In this document: piece by piece, positions 11,404 through 23,043 of the stretch
How positions within the stretch are numbered: the stretch's first letter is position 1
Layout: each line of letters begins with the position of its first letter
Source: Henningerozyma blattae CBS 6284
Lineage: Eukaryota; Ascomycota; Saccharomycetes; Saccharomycetales; Saccharomycetaceae
DNA: 64,000 nt
Reading direction: 5' to 3'
Assembly: GCF_000315915.1 (NCBI RefSeq)
Contig: NC_020192.1
Location: 372,001 to 436,000 of the forward strand
Notes under the pieces: generated by a model
Told to the model about the DNA's origin: nothing
Databases searched by the model: none
The model's input: only the letters and a program-made list of their open reading frames with translations
Made by a program: the position numbers and the translations under genes

Positions 11404-12417
11404 ATGTTGTATTTACAATTTCTTTTGATTGTAGCTTCGTTATTCAATTTTATAATTGTTTACTCTCAAGAAGAAAATGGTGATGATGATCTTCAATATG
11501 TAGATCAAAAAACTGTTCCATTTATTTTATTTTCTCATAAATTAATACCAGGCGTACAGCAATATCAAGAAGATTATGATTCAATACTGACTTTCCACAA
11601 TGATGAATTGACCTCCATAGTACAAGACATAACGTCGCATTGTAGCTCCGATGCTTATATTTTGATCAATGTTCCAGGTCTTACGAAGTCCGATTTCTTA
11701 TATTCAAAAAATAGTTTTAATTCATTGAAAAGATATATTTTCCAAAGTTCAACAACTTTGAAGTTCGAGAAGACTCAAATATTGGGTGAGAATTATTACG
11801 ATAAATTGACATTTTTCATTAAAGATAAATGTAGAATAAAAGATCAAATGATCATCAATATAAGAGGTAATAATACTGATAATTTCCAACCTTACATAGA
11901 TTCTAATAAACGTATTATTAAAATAAATTATCCAGAATTACCTACATTGGCCAACTCAAATGATCGTACAAAATCATTAGAAGATTATGATAAATTCTTA
12001 AGATTGGTTCTGGCTCAAATTCCTTCACCAGAACATACTGTTATAATAACTTCATTAAATCCTTCTAAAGAGGGGGTTCATGACGATATTACACCAATTG
12101 AGATTTTCCCTGAAATCTTTGATAATAAATTAAAATTTAGAGAATCAGAACAAAATAATAGAATTTTAGATGTACCACCAGAATTTAATGAATATCGTCC
12201 AAGATTTGATCAAATAGAATCGAATGAAAAATTTTTATCAATTTTTGATTACGATTTCATTGATCAAAATAAACAATTGATTATTTCCATTGTAATTGCA
12301 TTTTTATTGTTTATAATTTTCCAAATTTTTTTATTTATTAAACCATCGTCGCCAACTAAAGATAAAGTTAAAATAAAAAAAAAAACAACTGCATTACAAG
12401 AAAAGAAGTTGAAATAG
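11404..12417 (+). CDS. BIG1: ER membrane protein for beta-1,6-glucan synthesis
   Basis: A 337-residue type I membrane protein, Big1, an ER protein needed for normal beta-1,6-glucan in the cell wall (also tied to V-ATPase assembly as a Voa1/Ac45 relative). I chose the ATG at 11404; the frame is open a little further upstream but without an ATG. Residues 1-20 form a signal peptide ending near VYSQ. The luminal domain runs to about 285. One transmembrane helix (LIISIVIAFLLFIIFQIFLF) and a basic cytosolic tail follow. The tail ends KKLK, which fits a KKxx ER-retrieval signal. Length agrees with S. cerevisiae Big1 (about 335). It is divergent from KIC1, as in S. cerevisiae. Confidence 0.9.
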   Translation: MLYLQFLLIVASLFNFIIVYSQEENGDDDLQYVDQKTVPFILFSHKLIPGVQQYQEDYDSILTFHNDELTSIVQDITSHCSSDAYILINVPGLTKSDFLYSKNSFNSLKRYIFQSSTTLKFEKTQILGENYYDKLTFFIKDKCRIKDQMIINIRGNNTDNFQPYIDSNKRIIKINYPELPTLANSNDRTKSLEDYDKFLRLVLAQIPSPEHTVIITSLNPSKEGVHDDITPIEIFPEIFDNKLKFRESEQNNRILDVPPEFNEYRPRFDQIESNEKFLSIFDYDFIDQNKQLIISIVIAFLLFIIFQIFLFIKPSSPTKDKVKIKKKTTALQEKKLK

Positions 12418-13314
<897 letters not shown>

Positions 13315-15144
13315 ATGTATCTTTTATTAAATATTATACTACACACAATTTTATTACAAAGTTTACGACCTGTTCAGTCGTTACTTTTCGAGAAAGATAT
13401 TATTAATGTATTAAAAAAAAATTCTGACTTATCAGATATTGAACGATTAGCCAAGCTACAATTCACTGAATTTCCAAGATTAATAATAGGTAAAGATTTG
13501 GGTACAATATATTCCAATGTTTCTCTAGGTACTCCTTCTCAATTACAACGTTTATCCATTGATATAGCTCAACCTTATGTTTGGGTACGCTCCGGCAGAA
13601 ATAGTACAGAATGTGATAAACCTGGATCTTTCTGTGTTAATTATAGTGAATACTATGCAAATGCGTCTAATACTTCCCGTGTTTTAAATAACAATTATAT
13701 TCAAAATATATTTTTTGTTGACGGAAATGCTATTAGTGGAGCAACTTATAGTGATCGTATTTTATTCCCTAATATGACCTACGGAAATGATGATATTAAC
13801 ATCCATCGAAATTCAACTCGAAATTTTACATTAAATGCAACAATTGATACACATAATTTATCAGTTTCTAATATTTCATTCTTCGATGCATATAACTATT
13901 CTTCATTAAGATATGGTGCTCTTGGTTTAGGTGGTGGATTAGTTTCCACAAATTTGGGTGTCACTGGACCCTCTGACCCATTTTCTCTTTTAAATGCTCT
14001 TTTAAATTCTGGGGTTATTCAAACAGCTTCTTATTCAATGTGGTTTGCTAATGGATCATCATACATTGATACAAAACATTTCCCTTACGAAGAAAAAAAA
14101 TCAGATTACGGGTTAATAGTATTTGGAGGTGTCGATTCTTCGCTAATTGACGGTACTTTTCAATCATTTACCATGATTCCATATGAAGACACTTCTGATG
14201 GGTTAACTACTTCTGGTTATCCCATTTTACCAATGGGACCAATATATATTATTGCCAACTCTGGAAGAACTTTAAATTTGACAACGTTAGACTTCCTAGA
14301 ACCTGTGTTATTGGATTCAAGAATTACAAATAGTAGATTACCTGCAAGCTTTATCATCCAAGTGGCTATTCAATTAGAAGCCATGTATTTAGAATCATTA
14401 GACAGATGGGTTGTACCATGCTCTCTTGCTGATTATAATGTTAATTTTGATTTTTCATTTGGTAGTGTAAGGATTAGAGTTCCTTTGGAAGATTTCTTAG
14501 TCCCCTCAGGACTTACTGGTGACAACAAGACTATCCATTTTAGCCAAAATGAAGATGCATGTTATTTGGCGATGTATCCAAATACAGATATTGGGTTTAA
14601 TATTCTAGGGACCCCATTTTTAAAAAATGCTGTTATTGCGGTAGACCATAGCTCATCTCAGATCGCCATTGGGAAAGCAATTTCAGGAAAAGATATATAT
14701 TCAAACAACATTAATTCGTTAATACCTAGCCTCAGCTCGTCAATTAGCTCAGATTCTACGCCATCAACAGTTCAAGCAATAGCATCTGGTACAATTCCAT
14801 TTGCTATCACAAGGAATAATTCACAATATAATTCATTGACTATGAGAGCAAGTAAAATAGGAAGTGAGATTCCAGTCTTTCCAGGAGATTTCTGGGGGAC
14901 TGTTGATTCTAATGGACTAGTAACTATTGGTAGATCCTTCTATGAAACTAGACAAAGATCAACTTCCACAAGCTCATCATCTTTATTCGCTAATCTTTCA
15001 TTTAATTCTGCCTCACAAAAAACAGCATCTGGTGCTGGAACATCATTAAAACCTATGAAATCATTCTACCCTCATAAATCTACCCCATGGGCTTGGATAT
15101 CTATTCTAATGTGTTCCATACTATTTGCCATTGTTATTCTTTAG
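13315..15144 (+). CDS. YPS7: Yapsin-like aspartyl protease homologue, GPI-anchored
   Basis: A 609-residue member of the yapsin family (A1 pepsin fold), closest to Yps7, which in yeast is linked to cell wall integrity. N-terminal signal peptide (about 1-22), two pepsin lobes, many N-x-S/T glycosylation sites in the first lobe, a Ser/Thr-rich stalk, and a hydrophobic C-terminus (WAWISILMCSILFAIVIL) typical of a GPI signal. The active-site positions are not canonical. Where DTG is expected the sequence reads SIDIAQPYVWV, and where DSG is expected it reads VLLDSRITNS. Both Asp are kept but the Gly are replaced. I believe S. cerevisiae Yps7 shares this, so weak or absent proteolysis is likely a family trait. 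Length matches Yps7 (596). Confidence 0.9.
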   Translation: MYLLLNIILHTILLQSLRPVQSLLFEKDIINVLKKNSDLSDIERLAKLQFTEFPRLIIGKDLGTIYSNVSLGTPSQLQRLSIDIAQPYVWVRSGRNSTECDKPGSFCVNYSEYYANASNTSRVLNNNYIQNIFFVDGNAISGATYSDRILFPNMTYGNDDINIHRNSTRNFTLNATIDTHNLSVSNISFFDAYNYSSLRYGALGLGGGLVSTNLGVTGPSDPFSLLNALLNSGVIQTASYSMWFANGSSYIDTKHFPYEEKKSDYGLIVFGGVDSSLIDGTFQSFTMIPYEDTSDGLTTSGYPILPMGPIYIIANSGRTLNLTTLDFLEPVLLDSRITNSRLPASFIIQVAIQLEAMYLESLDRWVVPCSLADYNVNFDFSFGSVRIRVPLEDFLVPSGLTGDNKTIHFSQNEDACYLAMYPNTDIGFNILGTPFLKNAVIAVDHSSSQIAIGKAISGKDIYSNNINSLIPSLSSSISSDSTPSTVQAIASGTIPFAITRNNSQYNSLTMRASKIGSEIPVFPGDFWGTVDSNGLVTIGRSFYETRQRSTSTSSSSLFANLSFNSASQKTASGAGTSLKPMKSFYPHKSTPWAWISILMCSILFAIVIL

Positions 15145-15559
15145 ATAAAATATATTTTGGAGACAATTTATATTTTTTTCTTTTTTTCTTCTTTTAATAT
15201 ATTCTTAGATCTGACAACAAATTTCAAAAGCAATATTTATACCAACTACCAAGTACATTATAGATGGAATTTTTCGTATATATATATTGTATACTAAATA
15301 AGATACCTACATTAATTTTTCATTTTCATTGCGAAATTAAGTTTTGTATACATTCTTTATTTACCGTCGCAACATTTTCGGACACTTTTTACGAGTTTGT
15401 TGTCAAAAGCTCATGCCGGTAAAATAACATTACACGTTGCAAATAAAATAAACTTTTCACCTAAGTAAAAGAAAACATTTTAATAGCTATAAAACAACTG
15501 GAAATCCAAGATATAACGGTAAGTTTCATACTTCCAATCGAGTAGGTTGCTGATTGACA
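15145..15559. promoter_or_regulatory. YPS7-SFB3 intergenic
   Basis: 415 bp between tandem plus-strand genes, with a T-rich YPS7 3' end (about 15165-15200) and then the SFB3 promoter. No recognisable motif stands out. Confidence 0.4.
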
Positions 15560-18262
15560 ATGTCTGAAGAGAATTTGACATCAAACATTTCACAATTGTC
15601 TCTGGATCAAAATGCCAATACGGGCATTCAGATGAAAAAAAACCGTAGGCCAAACAGAGCTTATCATAATATGGCTACTGTTGTACCACCAAATGCCTTT
15701 GCCACTCCACCAATGCCAACACCTCCTGAATTTGGTATGGCTGATTCCCAAAATATGAATAGTCCAAACAATAGAGTGTTTACACCAAAGGCTTTTAATA
15801 GTCCTGTGTCATCTGCAACAAAAGATAACTTTGGCCATGTTAGACACGCGTCAGTTGCAAGCCCAATTCAAAATACATCCCATTTAGTTCCAACACAGAG
15901 ATGGGAAGATCAATTAAACTATTTACAAAAAGGTTTTGAAACGGCAACTGATTCTGTTCCACCTTTATCTACCACACAATTTTATTGTGCTGATCAAGGT
16001 ACCTGTGATCCACGTTTAATGAGTTTATCCATGTACAATGTTCCAAGAGATGAATTGATGAGGGCTGCAACGAAATTACCATTAGGTGTTACCGTTCAAC
16101 CTTTTGCTACCATTGTTCCTACTGCGCCTGTTCCCGTAGTTGAAATTGAAAGTGATCATGGCCCATTGCGTTGTAGACGTTGTCGTGCTTATGCTAATCC
16201 TAAATTTCAATTCACTTATGATTCTCATGCGGTGTGTAATATTTGTAAGGTCAAAATGCCAATTCCATCAGAACACTTTGCACCAATGGGCATTGATGGC
16301 AGACGGTCCGATATTGCTACAAAACCAGAATTACATAGAGGTAGTGTAGACTTCAAAGTTCCACCATTATACAATGCCGTCAAAGAGGTTGAACCAATGC
16401 CATTGCATTATGTATTTTTAATTGACGTTTCTGTATTGGCTAATGAGAATGGCAGTTCATTGGCCGCTATTGATTCTGTTAGATCTTCTATTGATTTCAT
16501 TGCCGACAATCAACCAAATTGTAAAGTTGCCATTATTGCCTATGATAACAAATTAAAGTTTTACAATTTAAGACCAGATGCGGAAACTACTCAAGAATAT
16601 ATTGTTTCCGAATTAGATGACGTATTTTTACCATTTTATAATGGTATGTTTGTTAAGCCAGATGATGCTATTAATGTAATTTATGATACCCTTAGAAAAA
16701 TTGAAAACTTTGTTAATATGGACAAATATAGTCATGTCGCCTATTCTTGTTTTGGATCTGCTTTACAAGCAGCTAAACTAGCCTTGGACACCATTACCAA
16801 GGGTAATGGTGGTAAAATTATTTGTACCTTGAATGCGTTACCTAATTGTGGTAATGGTATCTTGGTTAACAAAAGAGATGATGCTACAAGAAAAAACTTG
16901 AAATGTGACAGTGATTTTTACAACAAGATTGCATATGATTTATTAAAATCTAATATTTCAGTTGATACCTATGTTACAAATGCTGGTTACATTGATATGG
17001 CTACAACTACTTTCCCTTCACAAGTTACATCAGGTTTGGTCAACTATTATCCTCACTTCCGTCATGGCGTAGATGATGGACGTATTATTAACGATATGAT
17101 TCAAAACATTTCCAACATTGTAGGTTATCAAGGTGTTTTCAAAGTACGTAGTTCTAATGGTATTTCTCCATTTGAATATTACTTGGAATCTGCTGATGGT
17201 ATTACCCGTGATCCTTTAGTTTCTTGTTTGACCAAAAATACAATTATCGATGTCTTATTTAAATACGATGAAAAACTTAAATCAGGTGATGATGTTCATT
17301 TCCAAGCTGCATTGTTATATACTGATATTGATGGTGTTAGAAAAGTTCGTTGTTTGAATGCATCGGGTGCTGTCTCTGATAGTGTCAGAGAAGTCTTCAA
17401 ATTTATCAATCAAAATGCTGTAGCAAGAATAATGATTAAAGATGTTATTGAAACGCTGGGCGATTGTAATTTTGCTGAAACTAGAAGAATCATAGATTCC
17501 AAAATGTCTGATATCTTAACTCAATATAGAGCTTTAGTGAGTGGCAGTTCCTCTACTCAATTAGTATTACCTGATACTTTGAAGACATTACCTGTTTATA
17601 TGCTTTCTTTTCAAAAATCTGAGTTAATGAGACCAAATCATCAAAGTTCTCGTGGTAATGATAGAGTTTTTGATAAATTAAAATATTCTCAATTCAATAG
17701 TGCTCAATTATCTTATAAATTATATCCACAAATTATCCCAACTCATGTCTTATTAGAATCTCATGATTTAACATTCTTTGATGAGAATGATCAATTGATT
17801 CAAATTGGTCAAGATTCAGTAGAAAATTTGTCAGTAAGAGCCGGTTACTCCCATTTCCAAGATGGTGGTGCTTATTTAATCTTCAATGGTGAAGTCGTTT
17901 ACTTATGGTTTAACGAACATACTAATAGAATGCTATTACAAGATTTATTATCTGTGGATCCATCCATTGAATTAAACCAAATATCATTATTTAGTGGGTC
18001 ATTACCAGAAGCTGATACTGATATCAACAGAAAAGTATCCAATGTATTACAATATTGGCGTCAAATTACAAATAGAAATTATATTCCTCTAGTCTTATTA
18101 AGGCCAAATATTGACCAATATTATAGCAGTGTAATTTCCCATATTTTTGTGGAAGATCAATCAATGAGTAAGATCGAAGCCGCTGATAATTATTTGGTAA
18201 CATTACATCGTCGTATTCAAGATAATTTGAAGAAACAAAATTTTATCAAGGCAGGTAAATAA
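15560..18262 (+). CDS. SFB3: Sec24-family COPII cargo adaptor
   Basis: A 900-residue Sec24 paralogue, Sfb3/Lst1, which pairs with Sec23 in COPII coats and selects cargo such as the plasma membrane H+-ATPase for ER exit. The first ATG is at 15560. Domains in order: Pro/Asn-rich N-terminus (1-150), zinc ribbon with CRRC at about 204-207 and CNIC at about 225-228, trunk (von Willebrand-like, starting near LHYVFLIDVS at about 280), beta-sandwich, helical domain, and C-terminal gelsolin-like domain (about 760-890). Length fits Sfb3 (929) and the start MSEENLTSN differs from Sec24 itself. Its position next to the PAL1-family gene matches YHR097C-YHR098C. Confidence 0.93.
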   Translation: MSEENLTSNISQLSLDQNANTGIQMKKNRRPNRAYHNMATVVPPNAFATPPMPTPPEFGMADSQNMNSPNNRVFTPKAFNSPVSSATKDNFGHVRHASVASPIQNTSHLVPTQRWEDQLNYLQKGFETATDSVPPLSTTQFYCADQGTCDPRLMSLSMYNVPRDELMRAATKLPLGVTVQPFATIVPTAPVPVVEIESDHGPLRCRRCRAYANPKFQFTYDSHAVCNICKVKMPIPSEHFAPMGIDGRRSDIATKPELHRGSVDFKVPPLYNAVKEVEPMPLHYVFLIDVSVLANENGSSLAAIDSVRSSIDFIADNQPNCKVAIIAYDNKLKFYNLRPDAETTQEYIVSELDDVFLPFYNGMFVKPDDAINVIYDTLRKIENFVNMDKYSHVAYSCFGSALQAAKLALDTITKGNGGKIICTLNALPNCGNGILVNKRDDATRKNLKCDSDFYNKIAYDLLKSNISVDTYVTNAGYIDMATTTFPSQVTSGLVNYYPHFRHGVDDGRIINDMIQNISNIVGYQGVFKVRSSNGISPFEYYLESADGITRDPLVSCLTKNTIIDVLFKYDEKLKSGDDVHFQAALLYTDIDGVRKVRCLNASGAVSDSVREVFKFINQNAVARIMIKDVIETLGDCNFAETRRIIDSKMSDILTQYRALVSGSSSTQLVLPDTLKTLPVYMLSFQKSELMRPNHQSSRGNDRVFDKLKYSQFNSAQLSYKLYPQIIPTHVLLESHDLTFFDENDQLIQIGQDSVENLSVRAGYSHFQDGGAYLIFNGEVVYLWFNEHTNRMLLQDLLSVDPSIELNQISLFSGSLPEADTDINRKVSNVLQYWRQITNRNYIPLVLLRPNIDQYYSSVISHIFVEDQSMSKIEAADNYLVTLHRRIQDNLKKQNFIKAGK

Positions 18263-19643
18263 ACCTGCTAATTTACGTCCCAATGATACTATAAAATATT
18301 ATTGTGGATTTCATAAATGTGCTAATCTATTGAATTATCAATATATGTAAAGTAAACGATAAAACATTTACCAAATAGAAAATTTAGGCCCAAAACGGAT
18401 ACCATAATAGTATTAAATAATCTTTATACAACTTCCAAAAATATAATAAATATAAAGACCATTAGATACTAATATATAAGAAAAAAAATCAAAATAATCA
18501 ACAAATAGTAGTAACCAATTAACTGTTTAAGCAGATAAATATATATACAGATCTTTCAAGAGCTCTTACTACAAAGAGTAATGATAGAGTTTTGGGAAAT
18601 TACTGATCTGCTAAGCAAATATTGTGATTCTATTAGACTAATTGACGAATTTAATCGCCAAAGTATTTTAGTCAGGCCAAGAATTCGAACATTGCTCCAG
18701 AATGCTCCTTATCATTATTCTAAATTGGGCTTTCGAGTGGCTCTCAGCTATTCCATGACCTTTTATGCTTGAACAAGAACCTTAAAACTCTGTTGACTAT
18801 TCTTAACTATTAATAATTGTATTTTTTTAACTATTCTTGAATATTCCTGACTATTCCTGACTATTCTTATTATCAGCCGAATCGCGTTATTTCGCGATTT
18901 GGGCATCGAATTTCACAGAATATATAAATTTCCCTTTTTGTCCGAGACGCGAAGAGAACGTTACCCGGTGTATCACGAAAATTTTGTTTTTCCATTCTTA
19001 CTCTTTGATCTGGGAAATGGAAAAATGATAACTGAAATAACTCAAATAATTGAAATAATTGAAATATTCTGTAGATAATTCCAAATTAATATTGAAATAT
19101 TTTGCAAAAAGAAAATTAAAAAAAGTAAATATACAATTATTTGAATTGACAAATTAGTGTCAAGTATTGAAAGATTTTATTCATTTTCATTTTTTTTTAC
19201 AATTTTTTTTCTTTTCAATTGTTGATACATTTGATAATTTTATTTCTACTTTAAAAAATTATTCTCGAAGATTTTGAACTTATCAATTCCAATATACTCT
19301 CTAAATATTCGACAGCTTTATTATAACAACAAACTGTTTTTTTTGATTTTCTGATTTTTCAATAGAGTAGTCTACTATTTGATTATTTCCGTTTATTACA
19401 TTATATTATATTATATTATTATTGTTTTTTTTTATTTAAAAGTTTAATCTAACTATATTTTAAACTATACTAATTCAGCACGTCGAATACTTTTCTAAAG
19501 TTTATCCTAGCAAATTATTGGTATACAAGTCATTGTAATATATTCTACTGAACTATTTTACTACCATAATATTTATTTTTTGAAAACAACTTTTGCATTT
19601 TAAATTATCTTACCTGAATAATAGTAAGCTATAGCAGGATAAG
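18263..19643. promoter_or_regulatory. SFB3-PAL1 intergenic with Reb1 site
   Basis: 1.38 kb between plus-strand genes. A Reb1-type site TTACCCG (CGGGTAA on the minus strand) is at 18961-18967, just after a GC-rich patch (about 18880-18960) in otherwise AT-rich DNA. A small tandem repeat of tattcctgac lies at about 18840-18860. A 63-codon frame at 18581-18772 has no feature I can support. Confidence 0.45.
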
Positions 19644-21407
19644 ATGAGCGGAAATATTAACGATAGCTATAACAACCGTCCGTTTGCATCTAATAATCCA
19701 TTTAGACACGGTCTTACAGATACTAGCATGAGTCAAAGCCAAAATGATAACCAAAATAGGCCATGGGATACATCAAATAACTCTCGTGGAAAAGGTAACA
19801 TCACTTTATCTTACACCGAAGAAGATAGTTTATATAATGATGATAATGATTTATATGTAAAAAGAGGCGCACAAACAACAAATAATATTTCAAGTTATAG
19901 AAATACCAATAACTCTTCACCTCACTCCATGAAACATGCCGCTACAAATCCATTTTTAGATGATCTTGCTAATGATAATAATTTTGTGGAAGAGACTTCA
20001 TATTCAATTCCTGCAAAGGATTATAAAAGTAATAAGAATTCCACTACTATCACTGTCACTTCAAATGATGACGTTGCTAAGAACCGCACTAACAATACAC
20101 CTAGATACCCAACTGCTGAAGATGAGAAGAAAATGTTAAGACAAAGAGATACTAGAAGAAGTGTAGAGGAAGAACCTTATATGAGACAACCACCTGGTAA
20201 AACATCTGCTCTACCTCCTCCATCCTATGAAGAGGCTGCTGGCCCAAAGAGAGCTAATGGTTCCTATCCAAAGGAAAAATCCAGTCATTCAAGTTCCACT
20301 CGTCAACATCATTCGTCTTCTATTTCTAATGGTCATGCACAGTCTCATCATCATCATTCTCATCGCGAACGTGCTCGTTCAAATGCCGGTGATGGCCATC
20401 GCCCAACACATCGTTCATCTTTAGATGCGGATGATGATAGATATTCATACGGTAGCTCTGATGATGAACGTGAACGTGAGCGTGAACGTCGTCATAGAAG
20501 TCGTAGATCCAAGGAGAAGAGGAAAAGTAAAATGATTATACCTAAAAATGTGGATACAATTGATAAATTGGATGTTACTGGCCTATTTGGTGGTTCATTC
20601 CATCATGATGGTCCATTTGACGCAGTTACTCCACATAGAAATAAAAATGCGAAGGCACCACCTGTTATGGCATTTCCAGCAGATGGTCCAAATAGTACCA
20701 TTGGTGGTGCATCAACTGCCAAATCTGCTATGGATGAATTATTTGGTAGAGAAAGCATTGATGATGAAGACCACATTTATTCGTCAGTCAATTCAAATGG
20801 TGTTAGAAGAGCAGGCACCATCGGTAGTACTATGGGTGTATCAAGACATTTAAGTTTAAATAATAAAGATGTAATTAGACCTGGAAATACAAATATGGTC
20901 TTTTTAGATACTAGAACAAAAGCTGAGGCCGTTCATGGTGAAACAACTGCAGGATTAGGCTCATCAACATTTTTAGATGGTGCACCAGCGCCAGCTCCAG
21001 TTTCTCAAAATAGAATGCCAAGCAACAATACCGTTCGTAGAAACAAAACTTTTTCACAAAGAATGGGTAGTAATAACAATTCTCAATACAATTATAACGA
21101 CACTAATAATGGCCATGGCGGTAACGCCGGTGATTTTGGACATGCTGGAACATATGATAGATCAAGATATGGCAATACTAATTTACAATCGTATCAAAGA
21201 AAACCTGATTCATTCAATTCTTATAGTAATGGCAATAATAATAACACCAATAATATTAAGGGCTATAATAATGAAAATAACGAGATTCATGATGATTTTG
21301 ATGAAGATGTATACTTGGATTTACCAAATAATACTGTTAAAAAGACATCCACTGGGAATAAATTTTTAAGAAGGGTTAAAAGTTTAAAAGTTGGTAGAAA
21401 AAATTGA
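19644..21407 (+). CDS. PAL1: Pal1-family endocytic site protein
   Basis: A 587-residue Pal1-domain protein. Pal1 arrives early at clathrin endocytic sites and binds EH domains of Ede1. NPF motifs, the EH-domain ligand, are at residues 18-20 and 102-104. A PPPSYEEA motif (about 192-199) is a good Rsp5 WW-domain ligand. The Pal1 core follows a basic Ser/Arg/His stretch: MIIPKNVDTIDKLDVTGLFG, then FHHDGPFDAVTPHRN. The C-terminus is Asn-rich and ends in a basic FLRRVKSLKVGRK. The S. cerevisiae ohnologues PAL1 (YDR348C, 499) and YHR097C (366) both descend from this locus. I use PAL1 on length and NPF content, but the sequence alone does not decide. Confidence 0.85.
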   Translation: MSGNINDSYNNRPFASNNPFRHGLTDTSMSQSQNDNQNRPWDTSNNSRGKGNITLSYTEEDSLYNDDNDLYVKRGAQTTNNISSYRNTNNSSPHSMKHAATNPFLDDLANDNNFVEETSYSIPAKDYKSNKNSTTITVTSNDDVAKNRTNNTPRYPTAEDEKKMLRQRDTRRSVEEEPYMRQPPGKTSALPPPSYEEAAGPKRANGSYPKEKSSHSSSTRQHHSSSISNGHAQSHHHHSHRERARSNAGDGHRPTHRSSLDADDDRYSYGSSDDERERERERRHRSRRSKEKRKSKMIIPKNVDTIDKLDVTGLFGGSFHHDGPFDAVTPHRNKNAKAPPVMAFPADGPNSTIGGASTAKSAMDELFGRESIDDEDHIYSSVNSNGVRRAGTIGSTMGVSRHLSLNNKDVIRPGNTNMVFLDTRTKAEAVHGETTAGLGSSTFLDGAPAPAPVSQNRMPSNNTVRRNKTFSQRMGSNNNSQYNYNDTNNGHGGNAGDFGHAGTYDRSRYGNTNLQSYQRKPDSFNSYSNGNNNNTNNIKGYNNENNEIHDDFDEDVYLDLPNNTVKKTSTGNKFLRRVKSLKVGRKN

Positions 21408-22014
21408 ATGACATTAATAATAATAATTATAAAAATTAAATAACAATACATGTTATCGCTTTAAAATAAAATAACAATAATGAAAACAATACAATATTCC
21501 TACATATTTATCAATACAGCATACCCAATAGGATTTATATTTATAAGTAGATAGACTAACTATAATACAAAATGTCATACTTTATTGTATGCAATAATCA
21601 AATACAACTTAATTTACTAGAGGTCAATGATGCTAATATTAGTTCAACATGCATATACTAAAATTCTTTTGAATAATGACACATAATATATTATCAATCT
21701 AATCATACAACTTTCCATTCCCATATTACCTGTTATTAATTTTTTTTTTTTTTACTTCATATTTTTCCCATTTCCATTAACCATCTGATACAATTATTCC
21801 TCTCACATAAACTTTTATATATCTATCTATTATTTTTTTTTATCATGATTATATAAATCTTTGTACATTAATATAGATTAAATAATAATATTACCATACA
21901 AAAAGAGAGGGTGAGGAAAATTAAAATAAATTAAAATTAAATATACAAATTAATGAGAAAAATGAATATATATGTACATATTTACAAAGTGCAGTGTAAT
22001 TCATTGATGAAATT
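21408..22014. other. Convergent 3' region PAL1-MRP1
   Basis: 607 bp between converging genes, with T-rich tracts (about 21741-21755, 21830-21840) that would serve polyadenylation. No gene is seen. Confidence 0.45.
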
Positions 22015-23043
22015 TTAAGACAAATAGGCCAATTCAATTTTTGGTAATCTTGATTGAGCAACATTCCAATCAATAGAATTCCAAATGTTATTCAAATATA
22101 ATATTTTACCAAATGAACCATAATCAGTTAAATAAGCTTTTGGAGAGGAATCAATTGCCAATATTGGTATGTAGTGAATATTATGATCGAATCTATCATA
22201 ATTTTGAGCTTCTGTCACGGACTTCTGATATGAAATTGACGAAGATGTAGAATCTACCATCATGTCTAAATTATCTTGTTGGCTCTTGTTTTCCATATTC
22301 TTATTGTTACTTAATTTCGAAGTAATTTCATTCAAATGACCTACTTTCCCAATATTGAAAGGCGTACCTGCATTATACGTATTGACTACAAATAACCCAT
22401 CTGATACTAGAGAAGATGATGAAGAAGAAAAATTGTTTTTCTTATGTCTTGCCACTAACCAAGTATAACCATCACCTGAAATTGAAAGAGCAGAATTTAT
22501 AAAATTAGTCTTAAATTCCTCAATGGAACCAAATGAACCAATTAATGCCTGAGAGAGAGCCTCAGTACCTTGAATAGTTGATGGGTTATTACTATTTGAT
22601 GATAAAACAGAAATAACATCATTATTATATAATGTCTTTGGCTTTTCCTTTAGCAAAGCTACTGAAGTAAGGCTGGGTCTTAAAGACGATAGAGAGAATT
22701 GTAAATTATACAATAAAGAAGCTAGAATGACCAAATCTGTTTTATCACTTGATTTAGAATATTTCAAAATAAAACTCTCTAAGTTACTTATATTTAATGA
22801 AGATAACATATCAGCTGCTGACGAAGAAGTCTGCTGATTATTCAAGTGAGCATTTAATTGGTTCACATACATCTTAGATCTATTGAACCATGCATTATCT
22901 AGACCTTCTTTTGAAAATAATCCATCTAAGGATGATATTTGAATTAGGTTCTTTAATCCACCAGCATGAAGATTTCTCTTTGTCACTAGTCTGAGATTAC
23001 AGCTCCTTAACAGATTAGTCACTACTTTGCTTGTACCCCACAT
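22015..23043 (-). CDS. MRP1: Mitochondrial small-subunit ribosomal protein (SOD-like fold)
   Basis: A 342-residue mitochondrial ribosomal small-subunit protein of the mS43 (Mrp1)/mS42 (Rsm26) pair, which descends from Fe/Mn superoxide dismutase but has lost enzymatic use. The N-terminus MWGTSKVVTNLLRSCNLRLV is basic and hydrophobic, a plausible mitochondrial presequence. SOD-like blocks remain, for example GYTWLVARHK and the C-terminal DRFDHNIHYIPILAIDSSPKAYLTDYG, which replaces the usual metal-ligand region. S. cerevisiae Mrp1 is 321 residues. Between the PAL1-family gene and SVF1 it occupies the same place as YDR347W, which separates it from RSM26. Confidence 0.88.
   Translation of the reverse strand: MWGTSKVVTNLLRSCNLRLVTKRNLHAGGLKNLIQISSLDGLFSKEGLDNAWFNRSKMYVNQLNAHLNNQQTSSSAADMLSSLNISNLESFILKYSKSSDKTDLVILASLLYNLQFSLSSLRPSLTSVALLKEKPKTLYNNDVISVLSSNSNNPSTIQGTEALSQALIGSFGSIEEFKTNFINSALSISGDGYTWLVARHKKNNFSSSSSSLVSDGLFVVNTYNAGTPFNIGKVGHLNEITSKLSNNKNMENKSQQDNLDMMVDSTSSSISYQKSVTEAQNYDRFDHNIHYIPILAIDSSPKAYLTDYGSFGKILYLNNIWNSIDWNVAQSRLPKIELAYLS

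Noticed and set aside
18581..18772. 63-codon open frame between SFB3 and PAL1
   Set aside because: Short, no homology, AT-rich intergenic context.
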